Below are positions 36,944-51,000 of a DNA stretch of 57,123 nucleotides, one piece after another. Numbering within the stretch: the stretch's first letter is position 1; each line of letters begins with the position of its first letter. The position numbers and the translations under genes are program-made. Source of the stretch: Lyophyllum atratum (Eukaryota; Basidiomycota; Agaricomycetes; Agaricales; Lyophyllaceae). The stretch covers positions 1 through 57,123 of the forward strand of contig JACGCN010000102.1 of the NCBI GenBank assembly GCA_014905825.1. Direction: 5' to 3'. The notes beneath the pieces are model-generated. The model worked only from the letters and a program-made list of their open reading frames with translations. It did no database searches and had not been told where the DNA came from.

Positions 36944-39900
36944 TTACATGTCATGATTCTCTGTAGCAGCACTTTCAGATTTCTTCTTTTTCTTGGCACG
37001 CTCACGTTTCGTCTCCAGTTCATGCCACTCGCCCTTCAATGTTGCGAGTCTGCAGTGGTGCATCAGTAATCTTCTGTATAAATCAAATATGTATACTCAC
37101 CCAGCTGGGAGAGCGGCTCGAGGCTCTTCTTGAGTGAAGTATGAGGCATCCATTGCTTGAAGAGCGGTCACTCTTTGCGATGGATCATAGGCGAGCAATC
37201 TTTCTGCCAGGTCAAGTGCCGCGGGTGACATCCATCTTATATATATGTAGGTCAATGATAATATTGGTGATGGTAATGCTCTAGGCGCTTACTTTTGGAA
37301 TAGATCCCGGAAACGGTTGGGGATGGTTTCCCTAGGCTTCACAAGTTCATACCAAGGGAGATCCATCACACCAGCCCAACGCTCTGGGGTCGGCGTGCCA
37401 ATTATCTTGTACACAACATCAAGCTGGTGAATTTCGTCATTTCCTTGGAAAACTGGCTTTTTGGTGAAAAGCTCCAGCATGATGCATCTATCCGGATATT
37501 GGTATCAATCTTCGAGGCAGTTTTGTTATGTAAAGACGTACCCAGCGCTCCACATGTCGACTTCGGGTCCATAGACCGTCGCACCAAACAAAAGTTCTGG
37601 TGGACGATACCATAAGGTGATGACGCGATTTGTATAGTCAGTGCGCCGCCGTTTCTGATAAAACCGTGCGAGTCCAAAATCTCCAAGTTTGAGCTCTCCC
37701 CGATTATTAATGAGGATGTTCGACCCCTTGATATCACGATGAATGACCCCCTTATGGTGGAGGTAGGCTAAGCCTGCCAGCATTTGGTGACATAGAGACT
37801 TGAGATGTGCATCCGTGAAACTGAACTGCGTTTGAGACAGTACTCCCGTCAAATCGTGGTCCATGTACTCGAAAACCATGTAAACGGAGCCTAGCTGACG
37901 TTGAAAAGCGTCCACACTTCGATGCAAAAGGCTTACTCACCATTCGACACCATCATCTCGTACAAACGCACGATATTTGGATGTTGGAGAGACTGGAGAA
38001 GTTTGATTTCTCGCATGGCAGTAACAGGAAACCCATCTTTCTCAGACTCCATACGTATACGTTTCAGGGCAACATGCACCCTCGTAATCGTGTTTTGAGC
38101 TTTGTACACCTTGCCGAAAGTCCCTTCGCCAACTTGGGAGATGATTTTGTACAACTCCCCACGAGAATCTGACGGTGTTGAGGGAACATCAACACTTGCT
38201 ATGTCCGGCATGTTCTCGACTACAGGCAGGTTGCTTGCAGTAGGCCTTCGCGCGTCGGGTTCCTCCGAAGATAATTTGCGGAAGTCAGCTTGTACAGAGG
38301 ATGCTGGAGTCTGAGCAAGGTATTGTCCGGAATCATCATGATCCAACCTCCGTGGTGACAAAGCAGCGGGAGGTGACGGCCAAGTCTTTCTTTCGTGGTG
38401 AAGGGGGACAGGTCGGATGCTTTGGTAAGGGGTTGGACGGGTCCTTTCGTATGTTTCTTCGTCGAGGTGTCTACCAGAAGCAGACCGCACGCGCAAATCC
38501 TCCATAAAGTTCTCCATTTCCTCGTCCTCACCAGGAAAGAATTTCTTGAGTGACGAACTCGTTTGGTTGATGGGCTTGAAACCCGCATGTTTCATGGGAG
38601 CGAAGCGTGACGTGGGCGGGGGGAGATCTGGTAAGATCGGTGGGAGCCCATGAGGTATATAAGAAGCCGGCTGTACAGGTTGCGAATACTGGGGAGGCGG
38701 ATGGGATTCCCTAGCGTACGACGCGTGAAGACCGTGTGGAGGAGGAATCACGCTAGGCGGTGGCATGGAATCCATGCGTAACGTTTGTCCGGACGAGGCA
38801 TTCTTGCGCCGATCACCCTGGAAAGCAAAGATTAAAATTAGATACCAAGGACATAGATTGGACGCTTACATTGTTATGTTTTCCGTTCGTTTGACCTTTG
38901 CCATTTCTTTGATGGCCTGATTTGCGAGGTGTTGTGCCGGTCGCACGCAGAGGAACAGTCGGAGATAACGATGAATTGGCGTTGATGGAAGGAAGGCGGT
39001 GGACGGCTCGCGCACGACCAGGGGGGCTGTGACTTGGGCTTCTCTCGCTACTTACACTAGAAACTGACGAGATACTTCTCTGACGTCGTGGGTAACTTGC
39101 GGGACTTCTTTTCGGGGATGGTGTTTGTTCTTTTGCATAGCGGGCATTGGGGCGCAAGATAGCACGACCCCTCTCCCCGGACGTATGACTTGCGTAATTT
39201 GCAGGACTCGTTGGAGATAGAGGGGACAGATCCCTGTCGTGCCGAGGATGAGGGGGCAAAGGGGTCCGTCCCTTATCACGAGGCGAATGATAACCTGGGG
39301 GACTCCTTCTTGGCGACCTCGGAGAATAAGGGGAGTATGCTTTGTCGTGATGGGGATCGACAGCCCGTGAAGGACGTCCTCTATCACTAGGTGACCGACT
39401 TGAAGGGGCGGGAGGGGAGGCTCCTCGACGCCGTCGCTTTGGCACAGGAGACACAGAACGTGACTGTGAACGATCCCAAGAGGAGCGGCGAGAGTAATAT
39501 GAGCCTACAGGAGAACGGGATCGGGACCGGGAGGAAGATCGAGGATGTTTTCGCCTTGGGGGAGGCTTTGTAGTTCTTTCCGATGAAGCATGAACTTCCC
39601 GTTTCTGCCAGCTAGAAAAGAAAATTAGAAAGTATCGAAAACAAATAAATTGATCGCTCGTACTTGTTGAGGGTGCTATCATCATTCCTCCAGTCGCGTT
39701 TGGGTTTGTTGCTGTATGCGCTTCGTTTACTGCCTTTGTGATTCGTGTTCGCGTTCGAGCTCGTAATGGAGTTCCGTGTTGAAGTGGAAGTCCGTTGTCC
39801 ATGTCGATTGCCTTGAGCATGGCCACCGTGGCCTGAAGGTTGCCAGCCTGGAGCCGGGTCCCACGAGCGTTCATTGACGACACGATGGTCTTTTTCATGA

Positions 39901-40586
39901 GCGGCGACATCCCATGTAGCAGGAGGCTCGTCCCAAGCTTTGCTTCTGCGCTGCGTGTCCCATCCTGAGTCACTTTGAAACTTTTGGCTACCCTTATCCC
40001 GATGTGGTTGGTGACGCCAGTTACTATCGAGGTGCCTATCGTCAGGAGCCAGCATAACACGGTCGTCAATTCGGGAATCCTCCAGTGGCCAATGGTCGAA
40101 AGATGCAGCTCTGTTGTCGTGAGAAGAGGGAATGGGGGGATTTCGGGAAGATGACTCGGCATAGGATGATGGTGGATATCCATAATCATACCGCTGGGAC
40201 CAGTCACTTCGAGAACCGTTGTAGCGAGCATCACGGCTTGACCAGCCTTCGGGATCTCTGGTATCGAGAATATCATGCTCCTCGCGCCCTCCACTCTGAC
40301 GGTGGTACCCATCATTCGCAACAAAACCATGCCTTCCCTCTTCGAGGTCCCCATGTCTCCACGAATCTGAATGCCGCTGACTCCGAGACGTGGACGCCCC
40401 ACCCGCATCATAAGATGACCTATTCGAACTTGAGGATGCTCTATAGCTTTCGCTGTGTCGCGAAGATTCGTGAAGACGTGGGTAAGTTTCAGAACGTATA
40501 TCGTCCACCTGTGCGCCTAAATAGTGTTCATCGTCCTGCCCCTTGTTTCCTTGACTTCGTTTGTAATGCCTTCCGTGAGGACGCAT
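36944..40586 (-). CDS. CTK1/CDK12-type cyclin-dependent kinase, RS-rich
   Basis: Seven exons: 39664-40586, 38870-39611, 37941-38817, 37542-37890, 37293-37487, 37101-37235, 36944-37049; 1,108 residues. The first about 770 residues are disordered: His/Arg/Ser-rich, then an RS-like part ([17 protein letters not shown], many SP sites), then Pro-rich. The kinase domain shows [13 protein letters not shown], the PITAIRE-like helix [30 protein letters not shown], the T-loop [17 protein letters not shown] and [18 protein letters not shown] sequence. HRDIKGSN and the RS-rich N-terminus are typical of Ctk1/CDK12/13, which phosphorylate Ser2 of the RNA polymerase II tail during elongation. The end is a Lys-rich tail ([11 protein letters not shown]). 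Bur1/Cdk9 is the alternative but lacks such an N-terminus. Confidence 0.9.
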
Positions 40587-41390
40587 TTGCGGGTAGACGC
40601 ACGTCAGAAGGTGAACGAAAGTGATGGAGTGACTTGACTGGGTGTTACGTGTTGTGTTCGTCTAAAATTGCAAGGGTTCACCCTGCTGGCAGTCATAAAC
40701 CGATGCTTGCTGCGTTGACAATAACGTTCAAATCACGCAGGTGAAATGTTGCCTGGTCAGAGGATGCTTTTCGTGGCAAAAAGGTACCGGTTATCGAAAG
40801 AGAAATGAGGAAGACGGTCAGCACCGTCCTCAGCGAGTTGAAGAAATTGGAGAAATGAAAACTTACATAACGGTGGAAAAAAGGACAACAAGAAGGGCTT
40901 CAGAGCAGGGGATATAAAATAAGAACCTTTAGGAGGGTCTAGCAATCGACCGTAGCGAATGGCAGGATTTGTGTATGCCTATAGTGTGGTTTGACGCCAA
41001 GGTGGTGGTAAGCAAGCACAGGCCCGCAACTTCAATGATTGCCCAACTTCATCCACTTGCCCACAGTACGTATCACTCATCTGCTCTCAACTCGTCAGAT
41101 TCTTTGACGGCTCTGGCGCTGAATCCAATGCCAGAGAAATCACAGGATGTTAAAAGCTGATGTGCTGGTGGTGGGCCGAGTAAAAGGAACTGGCAGCATG
41201 TTGTTCGACCAAATTCGGTGGAAAATAACCTCGCCACCCGATAGCAGAGACTAGCCGCGGCGCCATGTTTCTAAATTCTAAGGGCTCATCTCTGCTTTAC
41301 AGTAAGCTAATAATTAAACATTCGTCGAGCGGGAGCACAATGCTAGTATCAAAGTCCCATAGTGATAATTCCATACTATCGCAGGCATTA
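40587..41390. other. Intergenic, about 800 bp, possible 5' UTR intron
   Basis: Between the kinase start and the 3' end of the WD40 gene, both on the minus strand. A good minus-strand donor (GTAAGTTTTCATT, near 40868) and an acceptor (GCAATTTTAG, near 40664) could bound a leader intron of the kinase. A minus-strand ATG at 41266 opens a short frame (MAPRLVSAIGWRGYFPPN) that I could not extend by splicing. No firm gene. Confidence 0.35.
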
Positions 41391-43529
41391 CTATTGGGTT
41401 CGGCACTCAGGGCCAGCTCCATCAGCCGCCATCGCCACTCGCGCCTCAGCCAAAAGGGCAGCAAAGCTATGCCCAACCATTCGAGGTCTGCTCGAACGAG
41501 CATTTAATTCCATGATACGTTGCGCATTTTGTATCTTTGAAAATTGTCTTGGGCCCCTTGAAGGCGCGAAGATCTATAGAATCAAAAAGTAAGGGCCTGC
41601 GCGAGAATGACATGAAGGAATGGAAGAAGAACTCATTTTTATTGTATGGTCTATTCCACTGACAGCGACAAGGGGTAAGCAGGGGTGGCTCTCAACCATA
41701 TTCACGACGGTGCTATCGCCTTCATATATTCCATGAAGCGCCTCCGTCGCCTTGCGCCAAATGAAAAAGTTACCGTCATCAGAGCCGGATACCACATATT
41801 CGTCGCTGGGACCGAAATAGTTCACTAACATGAGTAGGTGAGGAAGTTGCCTACAGGTACATGGGTGGAAGCGCTCACCATCTTTGACGGTTGCCACATT
41901 ACGAGCACCCGTATAGCGACGTCTAGGAAGTATGACTGGGACGTGAGGGTGAAAGTCTTCTTCGTTGGCTTCCTGGTAGAGGTAGCCTTCTTCTTCTTCC
42001 TCCTCCTCCTCGTCGTCACTGTCGCCGCCGCCCTCCTCCTCATCATTGCTATCCTCGTCATCACTGCCACTGATGTTAGGACTAGCGTCCAGAGTAGTGG
42101 ACGAAGAGTCTTCATCAACATCCATACCACCAGTGTCTGTGGGGTCTGTGGTGTTCGCCATGCGTAACTCGTCAATGCGCCTCCGCTTCGTATTCGAAGG
42201 GAGCAGAGAGGGCGTCGAGGATGACGGGAAAGCCTCCTCAGTTTCTGGGTCATCGTGTGTAGAGTACAGATAGACCGCATCAGCACTAAAAGCTATGAAG
42301 GTTAGCGATATTACCAGCCCATCAGCCTTGAATAGGCGAGACAAGAAAGAAATACGCACACAACACCACCTAATGTACATTTCAATGACAGGTCGAGGTT
42401 TCGGAACGAAATTGGATCACCTCGTGTCCATTGTAAGCTGACATTCGTGCACCCGTGATGTGCTCAGGCCTACGGTCCCATCGCTCGCAGCTAGGCTTCT
42501 TTCGCTTTCCAAATCGGCGAACGCAGGTTGTTAGAGAATTCACATCATCTGTGGGTTGAGGAATCCCCCACTCCTCTCGAAGGTCTCGACCGACGTGCCG
42601 TCGATCAAAGAGGTAGCCCTATCAAGCAGATTAACTGTTCAAACTTTGAAGAAGTGGGAAGGGGCTACACGAACGTATGGGGAGCGTCCGGCAACGACAA
42701 ATTGATACGGTGTAAGAGGCGAGAGGGCGAGTGTTGATAACTCGTGATTTACGTTCACAAGAGGAGAAGGACAAGGCCCACCATGGCAGTCGTGAGGTGT
42801 CCGTAGATCATGTTGACGTACCGTTCCATCCTTCGATGAATGAGAAATCAAGTTGACAAAGTTCGCACATTGGACATTAGACACACCTCTCCCACAGTCA
42901 GAAATAAATCCGGACTGTGCTCAGTAACAATCTTCTTCACGCGATCGTCATGGCATCGCAATATATGCGTGCAGGACTGCTGAGCGTCGTAGGAGGCTTC
43001 ACGATCAATGGGTGCGCCGCAGAATGCAGCTTCACCTATATCAAATACGCGGACTTGTTTGTCACCTGCCACCGTGGCTCTTGGGAGATTGTGTGATGTG
43101 AGATATCGTTCCAATAAACAAGTACTTACATTCGCGACGAGTAAGGAAGCATTTGTGTGCTGAAAATGTTGGCTTGATGGCCCGTGTGTATGACCGAACG
43201 ACACACGAAAGGATATTCCTCTGAACTATCAGATGCATCGATGGCCCATATTCGCACTGTTGTATCATCTCCTCCGCTGAGCAATAGCTCGCCATTGCGT
43301 GCCCAGCTTAGAGCATTGACGCATCTGCGGGGGCTGAATGTCTAGTGGTTGATGGGATGCCACAGTGGTGCACCTACCCCGTATGACCGTATGACGAGGC
43401 GTTGCCGAGAACCTTGACCCTGTCAAGAGTATGTTCTAAAGCCTGAGATAGGTGCCTCCGCCTGAGGCGCTCAGAGGGGAGTAACGAAGGTGGAAAATGA
43501 GTATATTCGGTGAAGTGGATGATTGTCAT
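41391..43529 (-). CDS. WD40 protein, DCAF6-like (CUL4-DDB1 receptor candidate)
   Basis: Nine exons: 43378-43529, 43130-43324, 42887-43079, 42669-42830, 42421-42618, 42360-42369, 41879-42292, 41637-41824, 41391-41573; 564 residues. WD repeats read GHTGCVNALSWARNGELLLS, GGDDTTVRIW, GHQANIFSTQMLP, VAGDKQVRVFDIG, TVGEDGTVRQHDLR, VRGYLFDRRHVGRD, VLSFSADAVYLYS, VVSGSDDGNFFIW and VSGIDHTIKIFAP. The layout, with an acidic insert (DDEEEEEEEEG) between two halves of the propeller, matches DCAF6/NRIP-type receptors of CRL4 ubiquitin ligases. The 10-nt exon (GTGGTGTTGT) is needed to give NGHEVVLSFSADAV. The last intron (41574-41636) fits only with an AT donor (AAA|ATGAGT); if it is not spliced the protein ends 20 residues later. 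Confidence 0.82.
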
Positions 43530-43716
43530 GGCTCATTCTAAACTCCGTTGTGAATTTGTCACTTACGGGTAACCGATCGCCAAATTTCAATAAAGGGATA
43601 TATGGATTCAAGGAACGATGTACATGTACTGGATTCATGCGTCTATCTCACAATAAGTATGACCAAGGTGTGTGGGTCCATGACGACGAAGTGAAGTATG
43701 CAACGAAAGCAGTGTA

Positions 43717-45265
<1,549 letters not shown>

Positions 45266-45396
45266 GTTGGGAGTCAGAAATCAACCACCGACTCGTTGCC
45301 CCGCGCAGCCCAACCTCGGATCCCCAGCAACGTCATCCTGCGGCTTCTTCCGCGTCATGTGCCGTGATCGTTGTGACCGTCACACATCCCCTCTTC
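45266..45396. promoter_or_regulatory. Shared divergent promoter, PEP4 and BRD8-like gene
   Basis: 131 bp separate the two start codons. The sequence is GC-rich with no TATA box, and includes TGACGTTGCTGGGG on the minus strand (AGCAACGTCATCC on plus), which holds a CRE half-site-like ACGTCA. Confidence 0.4.
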
Positions 45397-47827
45397 ATGA
45401 ATTCACGGTCGCGTCGAGATGTTCCCCTCAACGATGTCGAGTCTCTCATCCTCGCACAGGCCGTCTGGGAGCACGGTGCACACGCGTGGCCCACTGTCGC
45501 TAAGATTCTCTCCAAGCATCCCCTCATTTCAAGGCCAAAGTCCTTCTTCACCGCCCAAGTTCGTATCTATTCATGCTCTTGGCATTATATGCTGAATTTT
45601 GTGGTAGTCGTCCCATGCCATGTATGAGAATATCATGAAAGAAGCTGGCTTTGAGCGGTGAGCCTTCTCGATCTTGTTATTTAAATGTTCTGAACTCCCA
45701 ACTCAAGTACGGAGGAATCCAATGCAATACACTGTGCGTCGCTTGCTTCGAAGGATTTAACCTCCATAAGCTTATATGCCTACAGCCACAGTGAACCATA
45801 AGCTTGCAGAAAAGTTCTACATAGCACGCCTAGAAGAATTGCGAGATCTTATCGTTGTTGAGGAAACCAAGTTCACGTATGTGCCCACCATCAGACTCAC
45901 ATCCTTTTAACTCACCGACCACAGGTCAATTCTCTCCGAGATAGAGGCTATCCGTTCGGGAAATCTCGATGCTGAAATCACAGCAAGGATTACTGGTATT
46001 CCCATTGTGCCAACAGAACCGCCACAGGAAGCTAAAGTACGAGTACGTGCCTTCTACTCCCAGCTTACTTCCTGACCGCGTCTCCAGGTCTTGGAAGCCA
46101 TATCATCTTCCGATGAAATCTTTGGGGGGTCAGAATTGAGCGGAATGACCGCTACGCCTGTCTCGCCCTCTCGATCACAGGTCCGTGAATAGAATCGCTT
46201 CAGTATATCAATTTATAACACCTCCGTGTATAGGAAAACCCTCCAGGAGCACCCTCCGAAGCACCTGTTCCGGAGGCTCAAGGAGAGACTCCGCCAGGAA
46301 TTGAAGACACTGTCGGAACACCCACCACCGCCGATGATAGGCTTTCCCAGCTCCTTGGTACCCTTTCCCCCATTATAGTGGAAATGGACGAGAAGACACA
46401 AGCCAGCGGCAAGCGAGAGGTGCAGGAACGCGTTACCACTAAAGAACAACCTCAAGTTGTCGTGCATGACATGACAGCCCCCCTTCCTCCGCTCTTGAGC
46501 CCCGACATTGAGCCCGCCACTCTCCAAGGAGAAGATCGTACCATGCTCATTGATGATCAGGAAAAGGAACGGGGAGAAGTAGGAGATGAAGAGGCAGAAG
46601 TAGAGCGAGAGGTGGAAGTCGTGGAAGGTTTAGTTCTGGAAGAAAAGGACGAATTGGCAGAGGAACGGGAAGGAGAAGGAGAAGTGGCGTTCAGAGACGA
46701 CCTGTTTGCAGAAACTCTCGGAAAGGAGGTTGACGTAACGGAAACTCGACATGACACAGCGGAACAAACAGCGGTGGTGGATGTACCAGCTATGCATGAG
46801 GCACATCTTGGTTCACCCGCGTTGCTTGAAGCCGAGGTAGAGGCCGCAGTGGATGATGGCGAATCTTCCGGGGAGGAACCGCTACACGTATCCCGACGTA
46901 AGTGACACCTTGCTATTGACTTTACCAGTCGAAATCTCTCAATGTTCTTTAGGTTCTACAAGGCGAAGGAGATCTACTTTGTCTCCCGTCCAACCGCTGC
47001 AAACCCGTGGCAAGACCCGTCGACAAAGAGCAGAGAGTCCGCCAATAAAGACCAAGGAAGAACCTGAAGCTGATGGAATGGAGGAAGCCGACAGTGTCCA
47101 GCAAGAAACTCCCAGTGTTGATTTTGATCAGGATACATCCCCCACACCCGAGATTATTACGCGAAGACGGGAAGGTCTGCACACCGCCTCCATTAATCGC
47201 TCAGGTTCTAACACATCAACAGGAAAACGCAAGGCATCTTTCGTTGAAGGAGTCGAATCCTTGCGTGAAAGAAAACGAGTTAGGGATGATTCGGAGCCGG
47301 CGGATGACGACGAAGCTGGTAAGCGATTGCCCAGTCTGCATTTTGACCTGACATAATGGTTGCACTCAGGCGCAAGTTCTCATGCGTTGCGTGGACGTCG
47401 TCCAGGTACCCGCTCGGATGCCTTCAAGCGGTTTCAGAATGTTATTGGAATGCTTCACTCGCAAATCTCACAACATCGGAATGGCAACATATTCCATAAC
47501 CCGATAAAGAATTCTGAAGCTCCCGACTATCATGAAATAGTCAAGCGCCCCATGGACCTCAAAACTATCAAGATGAAAGTAAAGGACGGTTCAATTGCGA
47601 ACTCGCTGGAATATCAGAAGGAGATATTTTTGATGTTCGCAAATGCCTTAATGTATAACCGCCCGGGATCAGATGTGCATACAATGGCTGAAGATGTGAG
47701 GCTTACTACCCCTAAGTTCGTTTTTGAGAAACTGATCACTTGTATACAGATGATGATTGAAAGCGAGGGTCACATTCACGCCTTCCGCCAAACAGAAGGC
47801 CTCGTCAGAGGAGCCCATCGCACTTGA
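45397..47827 (+). CDS. Bromodomain protein, BRD8/Bdc1-like (NuA4 subunit)
   Basis: Ten exons: 45397-45558, 45608-45657, 45708-45733, 45786-45876, 45925-46042, 46088-46180, 46234-46897, 46953-47318, 47370-47695, 47750-47827; 657 residues. The N-terminus (LNDVESLILAQAVWEHGAHA, WPTVAKILSKHPL, HAMYENIMKEAGFER) matches the SANT-like start of BRD8/Bdc1 and is followed by a coiled coil (FYIARLEELRDLIVVEETKF). A long Glu-rich and Ser/Pro-rich middle carries basic patches. The bromodomain at about 540-640 has IFHNPIKNSEAPDYHEIVKR, PMDLKTIKMKV and FANALMYNRPGSDVHTMAED, including the acetyl-lysine-binding Asn region (MYNR). The last intron (54 nt) lies inside the bromodomain and is itself open. BRD8-type subunits read chromatin for the NuA4 acetyltransferase. 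Confidence 0.87.
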
Positions 47828-48002
47828 TATCAATTATGTTCAATTCTCCATCTTTATACAAGAGCCTCTATATTTGGGCACGCTCAGAACGTATATCCTC
47901 AAAGAGAGATCAAATCATGTGCATTGGAATTTGTTACGAGTTACAGGTGGTCTAGGTTAAGTAAAGGTACAGATCAATTACAGGAAAACCAATAGCAAAA
48001 TA

Positions 48003-51000
48003 TCAGAACCAAGGGTGATACATTTCTCCCATTTTAGCAAGTTGAATGGGGTTGGTTGCGCTCGAGATGAGGTTCGTCACAGTTTGGATGACAGGAACCG
48101 TTAAGTTATTATTGTTGACCGCCTAGAGGCCGACGTTAACATATCGCCATAGTCACTCATGCCGAGGACTTACCTGTTCCCTTTCGAGTTTGCATGCCAT
48201 TGTTTCAGCTCGTTTGACAACGCCGTCAATATTCGCGGCCACGCTCTGCCTGAACAGCATGTCCACTTGCCAGGGCTGGTTTCGCATCGCTAACCAGGAG
48301 TTAACTTCATCACGACTAAATAGACAGAGGTTTGCCTCCAACTCAAACTGTAATGAAATTATATGTTAAAATTGGTAGCTGCGTTCAACAAAAACACTAA
48401 CCTCTGGCTCTGTGAGAGAGCGAGCGATAGCAAGGATTCCAGAAGTTAATAAACCTTCGGTAAAGATGGGTCCCACGAAGTGTTGCATGTTTGGAGTAAA
48501 TCGGAAAGGAACAACATCACTGGTGGCAAAAACCGGGAGAGCGTTTGAGACCCCTAGTAACATGTGTCAATACTTACTCGCAGAAGTCAGTGGTCGCCAC
48601 GTACCCGGTAAGAGCTCTGACATAGCGATCAGCCCGTAGAGCGAGAAACATGGAATCTGTGCGGATGTCTGCTTGAAAGGCACAAGGTGTACGTCATGAA
48701 GGCAGTGGACGCGATTTGTAGAGTAAATTGTTTCCTCATTCGCCACAGATCGTCGGGGCTTGCCATTGTGTTGACCATGTACTTTCGAAATGAAAGCATC
48801 AAGTGACCAAAAGCACATGATGATCCAGTATACATACCTTCGTGATGAGGTCTTCGGGAATCATCTTGACTGTGACTTCATCGTAGATATCTTTCTTCAA
48901 CGTAAGATATTCTGTCTTCGTCAACTGTTTTCAAGACAGTCAGAGACATGAATGATGGACAAGCGGCATTTGACTTACTTGTCGCGAAGAAGACTGTCGG
49001 AATTCCTTCAACACCTTCTTGACCTTCTCACCCGAGAACAGGATGGGTTCTTCCCTCGAGATACCAATAGCAGCACAGTGGCGATCATATATGTCTCCAA
49101 GCGGGATATATGAAGCGTCCGTTTGTAGCAGACGTACGAGAGGGCTGAATGAGATAGCTGCAGGCAGATGGAACGCAAGATTGCGCTTCCTGCTCTCCTT
49201 TTTGCGACTCAAAGCACTGAAGAACGCCAAATGAGGAGGAACTCTCGCAGAGATCATAGGGCACATACCTGTTAAACGTTCGGAGGACCTGCATTACCCG
49301 ATCTTCACGACGATACTGACGATAGCCTGGAAGTTGAACAGAGAACGTAATTCTTGAATTGTCGCTGCCATGAATCGTAAAGCGTCTCCAACAGAGACCG
49401 CTGGATCTACAATTCTCGATCTTCGGAGCGAACTTCTGAATTCTAACAAAGTTTTGGTTGCTATCCTTGTCCTGGAAGAAAAATCAGCGAGCATCCGCGA
49501 TAACATAGAATATACAGACCTCCGTGTATTGCCCAGGAACTTCGATTTCGTCGACTTTGCTGTATTGAAACTCCGTCAGGTAATGGCTCAGCATGGCGAG
49601 CTGCTGAACCCGAGGCCGTGCATCTAGGTATGCCTCATATCTATCTCTCCATTGCTGAAGCTTCTGGACATATTCATAGAGGTTTGGTTTGCTGTGCAGG
49701 AAGTCGTCCTCGTATTCTTTCTGTTGATCACCGTGAGCCTCATTCATGAGAGAACATTGAGATCATACCTTCATCGGCTGTGGAATGTTCGCTGCCATGC
49801 GAACGATGGTATCGATGGTATGTTGAACCAGAAGGCCGTCGTCATCGTGAGAATTCATCCGCACTACATAGTTCTGGATGACTGCGGGTAAATGATAGTT
49901 GGTACGATAATCTAGTAGTATTACCTGAACTGCATCCTGGAGCAAGAGGCATATATTTCTGTAGATATCTTCGTCGGCTGACAGTTTGAATTTATGAGAT
50001 ATTTGATCGACCATGGTTTCCAAACTGAGAATTAGAAGAGGGAAGGAGGTTTTGAGAACATTAAGCACATCATCGACGTATTCCGCGGGCTGCCGAGGCG
50101 GGCTAGGTGTATCCGGAGCGGGCCCCGCGCCAGGATGGTTAACGTCCGACGGAGGGTGGGAAGGTGCTCCAGATACCACCGCTTGGGAGACATTGGCTTC
50201 GCCGCTTGCGGAATCGGCAGCATCTCGCCGTGAAGGATCGGCAGCTGCAGTATTTGCGTTCGCAGCGCGAACAGCTTGCATCTTCTCCTGGTTCTTCCTC
50301 ATCATTTGCATCTCTTCACGAGTTGTGCGCAACTGGTAAAATAGGGCCTAGAAACGGCTTTCAACGATTACGCAAAAAAGCAAGTGAAAACCAAACACAC
50401 CTGGGGGTAGAGTCTTGCTAAGTTCAGAAGTACATATCGAGCCTGCTTTACTTCGCGGTGAGACAATGATAGTAGGAGCTGAGGGATCAGGGGAATCCAA
50501 AACCAGAATGCTGCATCCCCCTTGTATGTATCAAATGCCCGAGATATGGTCAACATGTTATCGTCGAGACTCAGCAGCCATAGGATCCGCGAGATCAATG
50601 GCCGGCTCTTCCCGTTTTTATATTGACCCGCAGCCTGAAGATAACAGCTGACTGCATTCGCGGCATACGAAAGGTCATTCGGGTTTTCCTTGAACATACG
50701 ATCGTTAAAACGACCCCACTCAGCCCATGCCTTAGCCTGCGTGATGTCAAGTTGGACAGCTTGCCCAAAGGCATGGTTTGCGTCGTCGTTGCGGCCTAGG
50801 CGAGCATGGAACATGCCCTTTAGCGTGTGGAATTCGGCCTTCTGGGATGCAGAGAAGAACATAAGGTTGGTATTGTTGATGACTTCCAATCCTGCTTGAA
50901 GGTCGTTGGGCTTTTGATAATGGCATCGAGCCTGCTCGCGAAGCTTCAAGAAGGCCTCCGAAATTTCGATATTTGGCAGAGTGTAGATCTTTGTCAAGGA

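Noticed and set aside
38820..39573. Plus-strand open frames opposite the RS-rich part of the CTK1-type kinase
   Set aside because: They are shadows of a low-complexity coding region and have no start context, splice pattern or family features.
49294..49471. Frame ending [20 protein letters not shown], first taken as a TRA1 frameshift
   Set aside because: Another frame of the same exon reads [20 protein letters not shown] continuously, which is the true Tra1 sequence, so there is no break here.
49882..49924. A GTAATA...CCCGCAG stretch in TRA1 that resembles an intron
   Set aside because: It is 43 nt, so removal would shift the frame; the read-through is open and protein-like ([13 protein letters not shown]).
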